NCBI RefSeq assembly: GCF_000701425.1
Contig: NZ_JNIW01000005.1
Coordinates: forward strand, 1-64,000
Source: Deinococcus frigens DSM 12807
GTDB lineage: Bacteria; Deinococcota; Deinococci; Deinococcales; Deinococcaceae
Length of the DNA: 64,000 bases
Reading direction: 5' to 3'
Positions 42,141 to 52,203 of this stretch are shown piece by piece. The position numbers were made by a program, and so were the translations under genes. The notes beneath the pieces were generated by a model, which worked only from the letters and a program-made list of their open reading frames with translations, had not been told where the DNA came from and did no database searches. Position 1 is the first letter of the stretch. The number at the start of each line of letters is the position of its first letter.

Positions 42141-42980
42141 GTGAAGAATCTGCTCTACGCCGCGCTGTGTCCGTTGATGCTGTGCGGCCTGATATTCAGT
42201 GGCTGGGCGGGGGCCGCCACCTCGTACCGGGTCAGACCCGGCGACACCCTGGGCCAGATCGCGGCCCGGGCGGGCCTGAGCGTGCAACAGGTGCAGGCGG
42301 CCAATCCGAAACTGCGGGGCAAAACCGCCGTGCAGGCAGGCTGGCTGCTGACCCTTCCGGCACGGCCCGGCGCGGCCACCCAGTACCGGGTGCGCCCGGG
42401 CGACAACCTGAGCCTGATTGCCAAGCGGTACAGCGTCTCGCTGGCGCAACTCCTCCGGGCCAATCCAGGGTACGCGGGCGGCAAACCGGTTCAGGTGGGC
42501 GCAGTGGTCAAGGTCCCATCCCGCAGGGTGTCGGGCACCTCAACCCGCACTCCCGCCGCCACCGTCCGCACCGCCAGCACGTCCAACCGCGCGGGCGGGT
42601 GGCTGTGGCCGCTCAACGGGTATCAGACCATCAGCAGCGGCTACGGCGAGCGCACGCTGGAAGGCACGGAAGAGATGCATTACGGCGTGGACATCGTGGC
42701 CCCGCTGGGAACACCGGTGCGGGCGGCCAGGAGCGGGCGGGTGCTGGAATCGCGGCCTGACTTCGACCGCGGCTGGGGCTGGACCGTGGTGATCGAACAT
42801 CCGGACGGCTGGATCACCCGCTACGCCCACCTGAGCGCCAACCTGATCAGCAAGGGAGAACTGGTGAACCGGGGCCAGGCGATAGGCCGCGTGGGCAATA
42901 CGGGCCGCAGCACCGGGCCGCACCTGCATTTCGGCACTTACCTGCGCTGGAACCCGCGCGATCCGCTGGGCCTGTACTAG
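42141..42980 (+). CDS. Cell-wall peptidase: two LysM domains and an M23 domain
   Basis: A 279-residue secreted murein hydrolase. A signal peptide ([23 protein letters not shown]) precedes two LysM repeats ([20 protein letters not shown] and [20 protein letters not shown]), then a Thr/Arg-rich linker and an M23 (LytM) domain with metal ligands in [14 protein letters not shown] and the GPHLHFG motif. All Zn ligands are present, so it is likely an active endopeptidase for cell-wall remodelling. The GTG at 42141 was chosen because TATGCT (42128-42133) is a -10 box 7 nt upstream; the ATG at 42129 lies in that box. Confidence 0.93.
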   Translation: MKNLLYAALCPLMLCGLIFSGWAGAATSYRVRPGDTLGQIAARAGLSVQQVQAANPKLRGKTAVQAGWLLTLPARPGAATQYRVRPGDNLSLIAKRYSVSLAQLLRANPGYAGGKPVQVGAVVKVPSRRVSGTSTRTPAATVRTASTSNRAGGWLWPLNGYQTISSGYGERTLEGTEEMHYGVDIVAPLGTPVRAARSGRVLESRPDFDRGWGWTVVIEHPDGWITRYAHLSANLISKGELVNRGQAIGRVGNTGRSTGPHLHFGTYLRWNPRDPLGLY

Positions 42981-42995
42981 AAAGGGAGGGACGAG

Positions 42996-43229
42996 TTGAG
43001 CAAGAAAGTCCATTACGCCGAGGCGCGGGGAGACTGGGCCGAGACCCTGCTGCGCGGCTTCCTGGCTAGTCTGCCCGCCCACTCCGGTTTCCTGAGCGCG
43101 GAGTTGCTGGGCAGTCCGGGGCAACCGGGGCTGTACTTGGTGGCGAGCCGCTGGGCCACGGAGGTGCCAGAACTCGGGGTGCCAGACGGCGTGAAGGCGT
43201 GGAGCTTCGAGGTTCTGGCCGAAGTTTAA
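42996..43229 (+). CDS. Small protein resembling an antibiotic-biosynthesis-monooxygenase (ABM) fold
   Basis: A 77-residue protein with the alternating pattern of a ferredoxin-like ABM domain (FLASLPAHSGFLSAELLGSP, then LYLVASRWA). No catalytic residues are evident. The start is TTG at 42996 preceded by AAGGGAGGG, 15 nt after the LysM/M23 gene, so it is probably co-transcribed with it. Function unknown. Confidence 0.6.
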   Translation: MSKKVHYAEARGDWAETLLRGFLASLPAHSGFLSAELLGSPGQPGLYLVASRWATEVPELGVPDGVKAWSFEVLAEV

Positions 43230-43248
43230 GCTGGCCAATTCGCGGACC

Positions 43249-43300
43249 TTGCATTCCGATGTCGCTGACGCTAAGCTCATCTTACATCGGAAAACTATGT
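43249..43300 (+). promoter_or_regulatory. padR promoter and possible autoregulatory operator
   Basis: The -35 TTGCAT (43249-43254), a 17-nt spacer and -10 TAAGCT (43272-43277) form a plausible promoter. Immediately downstream ACAT (43284-43287) and ATGT (43297-43300) are inverted with a 9-nt spacer, resembling PadR half-sites; autorepression would be typical for the family. Confidence 0.45.
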
Positions 43301-43332
43301 CGTCTCCCCTACCCGATGTGCCAGGAGGTTGA

Positions 43333-43677
43333 ATGAACACCCCCACGATGAACCCCCAGCAACTCAAAGGGCACCTCGATCTGCTGCTGCTCGCCACATT
43401 GGAGGACAGCCCACGGTACGGCGGCCAGATTATCGCCGACGTGCAGGCCGCCACCGACGGCTTTTTTAACCTGCGCGAGGGCACGCTGTACCCGGCCCTG
43501 CACCGATTGGAAAAGGCCGGATGGATCGCGGGCGAGTTTCAGCAGCTTCCACGCGGCGGCAGTCCGGTCAAGGTCTATACCCTGACCCCCACAGGGCGAA
43601 CCGAACTGCGCGAGCAGCGCGAGAAGTACGAACGCTTCGCCCATGCTGTGCGCGGCGTGATTGGTGGCAGCATATGA
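43333..43677 (+). CDS. PadR family transcriptional regulator
   Basis: A 114-residue winged-helix repressor. PadR signatures: KGHLDLLLLATLEDSPRYGG at the N-terminus, then FNLREGTLYPALHRLEKAGW (recognition helix and wing) and VYTLTPTGRTELREQREKYE. The ATG at 43333 follows CAGGAGG. Its stop overlaps the start of the next gene (ATGA at 43674-43677). PadR proteins paired with a protein carrying the RYLxxATRGLWG/DLGSP module usually control that partner. Confidence 0.92.
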   Translation: MNTPTMNPQQLKGHLDLLLLATLEDSPRYGGQIIADVQAATDGFFNLREGTLYPALHRLEKAGWIAGEFQQLPRGGSPVKVYTLTPTGRTELREQREKYERFAHAVRGVIGGSI

Positions 43678-44882
43678 AGGGGGTTGACCGCTACCTGATG
43701 CGCGCCACCCGTGGACTGTGGGGCCAGAAGAAGCGCGACGCCCAGGCAGAGCTACGCGGCGCAGTTGAAGACAAGATCTACCGCTACCGCCTGAGCGGGC
43801 TTGGTGAAGCTGAAGCCGAACGCACGGCGCTACGTGACCTGGGCAGTCCTGCCACGATTGCCCGTGACCTCAACCGCATCCACACCGGGCCGCAGATCGC
43901 GCGGATAACGTTGCTGCTGGGCCTCACTGGTCTGCTGAGCTTGCAGGCGGTGGCGCAGGTCCAGCCCATCCAGACCGCCTACACACCCAGCTACATCAAC
44001 ACAGTCTGCCGTGTCGCCACGCCTGCCGAACTGCTCACCGTCACGCCCGCCATTCAGGAGCAGTACCGCCAGCAGCTCGCCCGTTACGGCGGCGCGCAGG
44101 CTTTCCTTCGGCGGTGCCGGGGTGGGGAACTGCCTACCGTGGGTAGTCCACTGCTGAAGGTGAGTGACGTCCTGGCCGCGTTGAAAATCGGGGGCATTGA
44201 TCTGGGGATCCAGGCGGACTCCACCTCAGCCACTTCAACGACGCCCCTGATCCTTTATACAGGAACAAACCACGATGCCCCTGGCCCGCTGTACCAGACC
44301 ACGGACATTGGCGGCGAGCGCTACATCAGCACGGGCGACCTGATCGGGTTCCTGACCTTTGCGACCACGCAGCCCCTGCGGCTCAGCGGTGCCCGCAATC
44401 CAGTGTTACAGGTGGGCCAGGCGAAGCTGCAACTGGGGACAGCGCGCGCTCCACTGCTCAGAACCAACGTGGTGGCGGGTGTGATCTTGCGCGGCCTCGG
44501 GGAACTGAATCTGCCCCGCCCAGCAGAAATGGCGTATGGGATAGATGGCGGCTTGCCCCAGCCCTCAGCGCCGCACCTGTCGGTCCCCGGTCAGGACGGG
44601 GAACTCTTCGCGGTCATCCAGAACTTCGAGCGCCTCAAGGACAACAGCGCAGAGTGGCTGATGGTGCGCGAACGCATGGACGGCACCATTCCCATCGCTT
44701 TCCAGACCGTCACACCCGCACCCCGGCTGGTAACCACCCTCAAGGAACTGGATGCGGCTACCGCCCGCAAGGAGAATGCGGTGATGGTCTACCGTCTCAA
44801 CGCTGCTGATCTGCGTCAAGTCTCCCTCGCACAGATTCCAGCCTCGCAGCTTCACCTCACGCCCAGACCAGGGGGGAACTGA
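43674..44882 (+). CDS. PadR-partner protein: HAAS-like N-terminal domain plus extracytoplasmic region
   Basis: A 402-residue protein co-translated with PadR. The N-terminal ~75 residues (ATRGLWGQKKRDAQAELRGA, then ALRDLGSPATIARDL) form the helical domain found in PadR-associated proteins (DUF1700/HAAS type). One membrane segment follows (ITLLLGLTGLLSLQAVAQ), then ~300 residues likely outside the membrane with no known domain. It may sense an envelope signal or be the controlled target. A decayed tandem copy begins at its last base. Confidence 0.78.
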   Translation: MKGVDRYLMRATRGLWGQKKRDAQAELRGAVEDKIYRYRLSGLGEAEAERTALRDLGSPATIARDLNRIHTGPQIARITLLLGLTGLLSLQAVAQVQPIQTAYTPSYINTVCRVATPAELLTVTPAIQEQYRQQLARYGGAQAFLRRCRGGELPTVGSPLLKVSDVLAALKIGGIDLGIQADSTSATSTTPLILYTGTNHDAPGPLYQTTDIGGERYISTGDLIGFLTFATTQPLRLSGARNPVLQVGQAKLQLGTARAPLLRTNVVAGVILRGLGELNLPRPAEMAYGIDGGLPQPSAPHLSVPGQDGELFAVIQNFERLKDNSAEWLMVRERMDGTIPIAFQTVTPAPRLVTTLKELDAATARKENAVMVYRLNAADLRQVSLAQIPASQLHLTPRPGGN

Positions 44883-45362
44883 TGACGGCCATCCAACGCT
44901 TCCTGAACCAGGCCACCCGAGGGTTATGGGGCCAGAAGAAACGCGACTCCCAGGCTGAGTTAATCGGCGCGATTGAGGACAAGATGTGCCGCTACCGCCT
45001 GCTGGGCTTGAACGAAGTGGACGCCATCACCGCCGCCCTGCGCGACTTGGGCAGCCCGGCGGCCATCGCCCGCGAACTGGGTGAGGTGCGTACCCTGCCG
45101 CAAGTGATGAAGACCCTGCTGTTCATAGGGATTGGGGCCACACTCAGTTTTCAGGCGCTGGCGCAGGTGCCGGCGGTGCAGTTCCGTGTACCTGCCCTCG
45201 GACGTTCAGCCGCTCTGTGACCTAACCACCGCCCAGGAACTGGCCGCCGTGCCCGCGGCGCAACGGGACAAAACCGAGCGGGTGCTGAAGGCATAGGGCG
45301 GCCCTGAAAAATATCTGGAACACTGCCGCAACGCTCCCCTGAATACGCTTGATGCGCAATGA
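44882..45362 (+). pseudogene. Decaying tandem duplicate of the PadR-partner gene
   Basis: The first ~105 codons closely match the upstream gene (FLNQATRGLWGQKKRDSQAE, ALRDLGSPAAIARELGEV, a membrane segment ending FQALAQV). Near 45185-45195 the frame breaks. In the +1 frame the similarity continues: VYLPSDVQPLCDLTTAQELA matches the parent's region around NTVCRVATPAELL. A TAG at 45294-45296 replaces the parent's Tyr codon (KA-stop-GGPEKYLEHC against ARYGGAQAFLRRC). The frame ends at TGA 45360-45362, and transposase remnants follow. A 112-residue truncated product from 44882 could still be made. Confidence 0.8.
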
Positions 45363-45433
45363 GAGTGACGGAACAACGGACGGTCTTCGCAAGTGCAAGA
45401 ACAGTTTGTGACCCCAATTCTTGATGCTGAAAC

Positions 45434-45790
45434 TCAGGAGTTGCACCTTGTAGAGCGGAGTGAACAGCCGTGCTGGTGCAGGAATTCAGCGTTTTTCGAG
45501 AACAGGTGCAGCAGTCGGTTGAGATGCAGGTGAGGCAGCACCGTGACCAGCGCCAGGAACGCACATTCCTCCAGAGTCAGCCCGTCCTGCCGATGGAGGA
45601 TTCAGGGCGTCCAGGCCAGGAAGACCAGCAGGATCCAGCGGTCCAGCCCTACAGCAGTTCGCAGTGCGAACTGCGCCAAGCCGAACTGATGCTTGCCTTC
45701 CTTGAAAAAGGATTCTTCATTCCACCGCGCCTTGCCCTCGGCGATCACCTCGTCTCCCTCCCGGGTTGTTTGCCGTCAATCGGCCCCGTA
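45434..45790 (-). pseudogene. Transposase remnant (IS4-like), C-terminal part with in-frame stop
   Basis: On the minus strand one frame encodes [20 protein letters not shown], then [20 protein letters not shown], a TGA stop, and continues LHRQDGLTLEECAFLALVTV, LPHLHLNRLLHLF and EFLHQHGCSLRSTRCNS with the final stop at 45434-45436. This pattern is that of the C-terminal part of DDE transposases of Deinococcus IS4-type elements. The internal stop and missing N-terminal half show it is inactive. The family assignment is from recall, not a search. Confidence 0.65.
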
Positions 45791-45810
45791 GTAAGGACAT
45801 GTTGGGGTGG

Positions 45811-45918
45811 TGGGTACGGCTGAGCGCCAAAGTGGCGGCCTACCACCTGCTGCTTCGTCTGAATGCCGCTTGGGGGCGGCCTTTAGAAAGCCATTTGGAC
45901 TTGCTCGCCCTGCCTTAA
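45811..45918 (+). pseudogene. Second transposase fragment (C-terminal end)
   Basis: A 35-codon frame ending at TAA (45916-45918) encodes WVRLSAKVAAYHLLLRLNAA and WGRPLESHLDLLAL, typical of the C-terminal tail of IS982/IS5-like transposases. No start or upstream body is present, so it is a relic. It sits in opposite orientation to the neighbouring IS4-like remnant, showing repeated insertion at this place. Confidence 0.5.
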
Positions 45919-45942
45919 ACCTATTGCGCATCGAGCGTTTCT

Positions 45943-45995
45943 AAGGGGAGGTGCCCCGAAGGGGCGGAGGGGTTAAACCGTGGGACCCACCCCTG
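45943..45995 (-). repeat. Half copy of the 164-bp MITE-like element
   Basis: This 53-nt segment matches the reverse complement of the left arm of the element at 27819-27982 with about six substitutions, ending in the same terminal sequence CCCACCCCTG. The other half is absent, so it is a relic or a solo end. Confidence 0.65.
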
Positions 45996-46069
45996 AAAAC
46001 CACTCAAAAGCATCCTCCCTTTCACCGCGACTTTGTGACTCCCCTCGCCGCCCAAACCGGCGCATCGGC

Positions 46070-46128
46070 TATACTCCTCTTGAAATTCCTCGAAATAGAG
46101 GGGTGGGTGCGGTACGCCCACCTTTTTT
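46070..46128 (+). promoter_or_regulatory. rimP-nusA operon leader with intrinsic terminator (possible attenuator)
   Basis: A -10 box TATACT (46070-46075) is followed by CCTC/GAGG pairing and then GGTGGG (46102-46107) with CCCACC (46117-46122), a 6-bp stem with a 9-nt loop directly followed by TTTTTT (46123-46128). The rimP start is 50 nt further on. An intrinsic terminator between promoter and first gene suggests attenuation, plausibly by NusA, whose gene is second in the operon. Confidence 0.6.
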
Positions 46129-46177
46129 CGTGGAGGGGGTGGTCCGGTGGGTTTCTCGTGTGAGAGGCCCCGACAAT

Positions 46178-46693
46178 ATGAATAACAACGCGAATAACAA
46201 CGAAACCGACAACTCAGAGGGCCAGACGGCCAACAACGCAAACGGGCAGATCGCCCGGCTTCAGGCCATCGCGCAGCAGAGCGTTCAGCCGCTGGGCTTC
46301 GAGGTGCTGGAAGTGCAGCTTCAGCATGCGGGCGGGGAATTGATCGTGCTGGTGCGGATCGACCGCCTGGACGAGCAGCCCGTGACAATGGCGGACATCA
46401 CCGGGGCCAGCCGCGCCGCCGAGGCCGAGTTTGACCGCGTGGACCCGATTACAGGTGAGTACCGCCTAGAATTCGAGTCGCCGGGGGCCAAGCGTCCGCT
46501 GCTGCGCGCCCGGCATTTCGAGCGCATGGTGGGCCTCAAAACCCGCGTGCGCGGCGACGGCCAGGCGTTCATCGCCCCGATCAAGGCCGTGGACGGCGAG
46601 GACGTGACCTTCGACGTGAACGGCGACGACGTGACCCTGCGCGCCGGAAGCTTCACCGCCAATCTGGCCGAGTTCCCGGACCGTCACCGTTGA
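46178..46693 (+). CDS. rimP: Ribosome maturation factor RimP
   Basis: A 171-residue factor needed for 30S subunit maturation. Family segments: LGFEVLEVQLQHAGGELIVL, VTMADITGASRAAEAEFDR, EYRLEFESPGAKRPL and ARHFERMVGLKTRV (PGxxRPL block). The ATG at 46178 gives an unusual Asn-rich N-terminal tail (NNNANNNETDN). It is the first gene of the rimP-nusA-ylxR-infB operon, as in most bacteria. Confidence 0.93.
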   Translation: MNNNANNNETDNSEGQTANNANGQIARLQAIAQQSVQPLGFEVLEVQLQHAGGELIVLVRIDRLDEQPVTMADITGASRAAEAEFDRVDPITGEYRLEFESPGAKRPLLRARHFERMVGLKTRVRGDGQAFIAPIKAVDGEDVTFDVNGDDVTLRAGSFTANLAEFPDRHR

Positions 46694-46733
46694 AGCTTGA
46701 CCGCCTCCACAATCCAAAAAAAGGAAGAGTGAG

Positions 46734-47921
<1,188 letters not shown>

Positions 47922-47924
47922 GCC

Positions 47925-48237
<313 letters not shown>

Positions 48238-48245
<8 letters not shown>

Positions 48246-50091
48246 AGTCCGAATTTACACGCTGGCCAAAGAGCTTAATCTGGAAAACGCCAGGATGCTG
48301 GAAATCCTCGACGGGCTGGGCGTCTCGTACAAGAGCGTCAGCAGCACCATCGAGGAAGACACGGTTGAATTGATCAAGCAGATCGTGGCCGAGGAAGGCA
48401 GCGGGGCCGGGGAAGCTCAGGCCGCCGCGTCCGCTGAAGCTCAGGATACTCCGAAGCAGGCGGCGGCTCCCCAAGCGTCTCAGCCTGCCGCTGCTGGCGG
48501 AGCCGCCCAACCTGCGGCCCAAACCTCAGCCTCCGCAACGGCCACCCAGACCCGCGATGATGTCGCTCCCGAAACTTCCAAGGCCGATGCGCCCAACCGC
48601 GCCCCGGTCGTGACCATTATGGGCCACGTCGATCACGGCAAAACCTCTTTGCTGGACTACATCCGCAAGACCAAGGTGGCGGCCAAGGAAGCGGGCGGGA
48701 TCACGCAGCATGTCGGGGCCTTCGAGGCGCAGACCTCCAAGGGCAAGATCGTGTTTATCGACACGCCCGGCCACGAGGCGTTCACCACCATCCGGGCGCG
48801 CGGAGCCAACGTCGCCGACATCGCCATCATCGTGATCGCCGCCGATGACTCACTGATGCCCCAGACCCGTGAGGCCATCGCGCACGCGCAGGCCGCCAAG
48901 GTGCCGATGATCATCGCCATCAACAAGATGGATCTGCCGCAGGCCAACCCGGATAAGGTCAAGACCGACTTGACGCAGCTCAACCTGGTGCCGGAAGAGT
49001 ACGGCGGCGACCTGATCGTGGTGCCGGTGAGTGCCAAGACCGGCGAGGGCGTCGAGGACCTGCTGGAATACATCAGCCTGAACGCCGAGCTGGAAGACCT
49101 GCGCGCCGATCCCAAGGGTGAATTCTCGGGCGTGGTCATCGAGGGCAAGGTGGACAAGCAGTCTGGCGTCCTGGCCACCGTGATGGTTCAGGAAGGCACG
49201 TTGCACGTCGGCGATTTCCTGGTGGTGGGCGAGAACTACGGCAAGATCAAGGCCATGATGGACAGCGCGGGCGGGCGCATCAAGGAAGCGGGTCCCAGCA
49301 CCCCGGTGCAGATTCTGGGCTTCAGTGAAGTGCCCACCAGCGGCGAGAAGGTCAGCAGCGCCAGGAACGAACACGCCGCGCGTGACCTGATCGCCTCGCG
49401 CGCCAGTGACCGCCGCGACGCCGAGGGCGCGCAGGTGCTGCGCAAGCTGACCCTGGAAGAGATGATGGGGCCACTGAGCACCGTGCGCACCGTCAACCTG
49501 ATCCTGCGCGCCGACACCCAGGGCAGCGTGGAGGCCATCCAGGGCATCCTGGCCCGCAAGGAGTCCGAGGACGTCAAGCTCAATGTGATGCTCGCGGGCA
49601 TCGGCTCACCCACCGAGGGGGATGTGCTGCTGGCCGGCACCGCCGAGGCCACCATCCTGTGCTTCAGCGTCACGGCCCCCAGCGGCGTCACCAAGATCGC
49701 CGAGAACAAGGGCGTGGACATCAAGTCCTTCCGCATCATCTACGAACTGATCGACGAGGTGGACCGTCTGATTAAGGGCAACGTGGAACCCGTGTTCGAG
49801 GAACAGTACCTGGGCCGCGCGGAAGTCCGCATGGTGATCAAGCACCCGCGCTTCGGCAACATCGCCGGATCGTATGTCACCGACGGCAGCCTCAAGCGCA
49901 ACGCCAGGGCCAAGGTCACGCGCGGCAAGGAAACCGTCTATGAGGGCACGCTGGTGGGCCTCAAGCGCCTCAAGGACGACGTGCGCGAGGTCCAGACCGG
50001 CTACGAATGCGGCATCAACCTGGACTGGGACGGCGCGGAGGTCGGCGACATCATCGAGGCCAGCGAGATGGTGGAAGTGGCGCAGGCGTAA
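48238..50091 (+). CDS. infB: Translation initiation factor IF-2
   Basis: A 617-residue GTPase that brings initiator tRNA to the ribosome. A short IF2N domain (VRIYTLAKELNLENARMLEI) and an Ala/Gln/Thr-rich linker (about 50-120) precede the G domain: G1 GHVDHGKT (129-136), G3 DTPGHEAF, G4 NKMD. Domains II-IV follow to the end (YECGINLDWDGAEVGDIIEA). The N-terminus is compact as in Thermus. The start is ATG at 48238 with GGAGG upstream. Last gene of the rimP operon, ending at a strong terminator. Confidence 0.97.
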
Positions 50092-50124
50092 GCCAGGGCA
50101 TCAACATAAGCCAGGGCATCAACA
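50089..50124. repeat. Perfect 18-bp tandem duplication at the infB stop codon
   Basis: TAAGCCAGGGCATCAACA occurs twice in direct succession (50089-50106, 50107-50124). The first copy contains the infB stop codon. It looks like a recent slippage duplication without effect on the protein. Confidence 0.9.
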
Positions 50125-50128
50125 ATTG

Positions 50129-50167
50129 AGGGGGGCCGCTCCGGTTTGGAGTGGCCCCCCTCTCTTT
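50129..50167. terminator. Strong bidirectional terminator after infB
   Basis: AGGGGGGCC (50129-50137) pairs with GGCCCCCCT (50153-50161), with inner GCTCC/GGAGT pairing, followed by CTCTTTTT. It ends the rimP-infB operon and lies 12 nt from the stop of the convergent gene at 50179. Confidence 0.9.
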
Positions 50168-50178
50168 TTAGCTCTGGT

Positions 50179-50898
50179 TCAGGGTTTGACCACAAACCAG
50201 ACCTTGCCCACGTTCTGCCCGGTGGTGTCGCCGGGTTTGCGGTCCTTGGCCCAGAAATACAGCGGTTGCCCATCATAGGTAACCTGAAGCGCACCGTCCT
50301 TACGGGCCGTGGTCCCCAGCTTGCTGCCCTTCTCGGCACTCAGGTAGGCGCTCAGCAGCGGCGGCCAGGCGGCGGCGCACCCGTCGTAACAGGTGCTGAC
50401 CCCCTTCTCGTCCTTGGTGAACAGATACAGGGTCATGCCATTTGGCGCAACCAGGTAGTCCCCCAGCTCGCCCCCCTTGGAAGTGCTGACGGTGGGGGCG
50501 GGATTGACCGCGTACCAGACCTTGCCCACGTCCTGCCCGGTGGTATCGCCCGCCTTCTGGTCCCGCACCCAGTAATACAGCGGCCAGCCGTTGTAGGCCA
50601 CCTGTTGCGCGCCGTCCTTACGCTTGACCAGCGTGACTTTACCGGGCATTCCGGCGGGCAGTTTGGGCAGCGCGTCGGCCAGCAGCGGGGGCCAGGCGAC
50701 GGCACACTGCTCGTAGCAGTTGGTCACTCCCGGCTCGTCTTTGGTGTACAGGTACAGGGTCATGCCCTTGTCGCCGGTCAGGATGCTGCCCAGCCTGGCG
50801 TCCTGGCGCAGGTCCAGTTGCGGGGTGGCGGCGTTGGCAAGGGCCGAGCAGACAAACAGGGCAAGGGCGGCGGTGCGGACAGTCTTGGTCTGGGTCAT
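50179..50898 (-). CDS. Secreted protein with two COG4315-type repeats
   Basis: A 239-residue exported protein: a signal peptide (AALALFVCSALANA) and two copies of the 'secreted repeat of unknown function' (Lipoprotein_15/COG4315). Each copy has the core GMTLYLYTKDE/GMTLYLFTKDE, a CYEQCAVAWPPLL or CYDGCAAAWPPLL cysteine pair, and KAGDTTGQDVGKVWY or KPGDTTGQNVGKVWF. The start is ATG at 50898 after GGAGG. It lies 76 nt after the anti-sigma gene in the same direction, so it may be controlled by the ECF sigma factor. The biochemical role is unknown. Confidence 0.85.
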   Translation of the reverse strand: MTQTKTVRTAALALFVCSALANAATPQLDLRQDARLGSILTGDKGMTLYLYTKDEPGVTNCYEQCAVAWPPLLADALPKLPAGMPGKVTLVKRKDGAQQVAYNGWPLYYWVRDQKAGDTTGQDVGKVWYAVNPAPTVSTSKGGELGDYLVAPNGMTLYLFTKDEKGVSTCYDGCAAAWPPLLSAYLSAEKGSKLGTTARKDGALQVTYDGQPLYFWAKDRKPGDTTGQNVGKVWFVVKP

Positions 50899-50974
50899 GG
50901 GGAGCCTCCACTCCCAGAAACGCGGCGGATGCCTGTTTGGATTCAACCTCAGCCCACTTTTCAACTTATTCAAC

Positions 50975-51676
50975 TCAGAGGCTGGCCCAGCCCAGAATCA
51001 ACGTCGGTTTGGTCTGCCCGGTCATGTCGCGTCCCGCGTCCTCCAGGCTGACGCAGACATAATCGCCGCCGCCCACGCTGGCGGCCAGGACGCCGTGGGC
51101 GCTGCGGGTGCTGGGCGTCAGGGGATCGCCACGCGTCCAGTTGGAGGCCACCCAGACCTGATAGACCTTGCCGGGCGCGGGCGGGGGCAACACGAACAGC
51201 ACCTCGCGGCTGGGCAACAGCAGCAGGTGTCCGGCAGCGGGGCGGTCCTTGGCGCGCAGGCCCAGCACCGCAACCCCCGGCTGCGCCAGCCAGCCTGCCA
51301 CCTGACGCTGCTCGGCGCGCAGGGCATTGGCCTGGGCCTGCTGCCAGCCGCCCCAGCCGATGGCCCCCGCCCCCAGCAGCGCGAGAATGGCAGGCAGGGC
51401 AAAGGCGGACGGGCGCAAGGAACGTGGCCTCTTTCCAGGGGCATGCCCCGGGGCGGACTGCGGAGGCAGCCGGAGCGTGCGGCGCAGCGGCGGCAACTTG
51501 CCCGCCGGTGGCAGCGCCTCGACCTGGGCCGCGAGTTCGTCCCGCCACACCACCACCTGCGCCCGGCACGCCGCACAGCCCAGCAGATGGGCCTCGGCCT
51601 GGGCCTGCGCCGGGCTACCCAGATCGCCCACCGCGTAGGCCCGCAGCACATTCACGTCGGGGTGCGGGGTAGTCAC
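50975..51676 (-). CDS. Anti-sigma factor (RskA-like, membrane-anchored)
   Basis: A 233-residue protein co-translated with the ECF sigma factor (4-nt overlap). The N-terminal ZAS-type motif H30-x3-C34-x2-C37 (HLLGCAAC) can bind zinc and hold the sigma factor. One membrane segment (about 91-110, FALPAILALLGAGAIGWGG) anchors it. The outer domain matches anti-sigma-K RskA proteins (PAPGKVYQVWVAS, CVSLEDAGRDMTG). Release would come by regulated proteolysis; the signal is unknown. Confidence 0.88.
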   Translation of the reverse strand: MTTPHPDVNVLRAYAVGDLGSPAQAQAEAHLLGCAACRAQVVVWRDELAAQVEALPPAGKLPPLRRTLRLPPQSAPGHAPGKRPRSLRPSAFALPAILALLGAGAIGWGGWQQAQANALRAEQRQVAGWLAQPGVAVLGLRAKDRPAAGHLLLLPSREVLFVLPPPAPGKVYQVWVASNWTRGDPLTPSTRSAHGVLAASVGGGDYVCVSLEDAGRDMTGQTKPTLILGWASL

Positions 51677-52203
51677 GATCCCTCCAGGGTACGGCGCATT
51701 CTCGCCAGGGCGCGGCGCACCCGCGTCTTGACCGTGCCCAGTGGCAGGGCGTGGGCCGCAGCAATCTCGCCGTGGCTGAGGCCCAGAAAGAACGAATCGT
51801 GGATCAGGGCCTGATCGTGGGCCGACAGCCGAACCAGCGCGCCCTGAACCACCATGCGGGTGTCCAGCTCCGGTCCCGAGCTGGCAGATGGCACCTCGCC
51901 CAGCAGGGCCTCGCTCCCCTCCAGCACGGGCCGCGCCCCCCGCGCCCGCAGGCGGCTGAGGGCCTCGTTGCGGGCCACCGTGTACACAAAGGCGCGCGGT
52001 GATCCCAGTTCGGGCCGGTACTGGTGGGCGCGCCGGAAAAGGCGCTCAAACGTGTCCTGTAGCACCTCCTGTGCCTCCTCGCGGTCTCCCAGCAGCCGCC
52101 AGGCCAGGGCGTGGACATGCCCTCCCAGCCGGGCATACAGCTCGGCCAGCGCGCCCTCGTCGCCGTGGCGCAGCCGCAGCATCAGCGTCAGTTCATCCGT
52201 CAT
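51673..52203 (-). CDS. ECF (sigma-70 family) RNA polymerase sigma factor
   Basis: A 176-residue extracytoplasmic-function sigma factor. Region 2 spans MLRLRHGDEGALAELYARLG and SPRAFVYTVARNEALSRLRA. Region 4 ends with HALPLGTVKTRVRRALARMR, which reads the -35. The SigK-like type fits its RskA-like partner. ATG at 52203 was chosen; an in-frame ATG at 52248 would add 15 residues that do not resemble the family. Confidence 0.9.
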   Translation of the reverse strand: MTDELTLMLRLRHGDEGALAELYARLGGHVHALAWRLLGDREEAQEVLQDTFERLFRRAHQYRPELGSPRAFVYTVARNEALSRLRARGARPVLEGSEALLGEVPSASSGPELDTRMVVQGALVRLSAHDQALIHDSFFLGLSHGEIAAAHALPLGTVKTRVRRALARMRRTLEGS

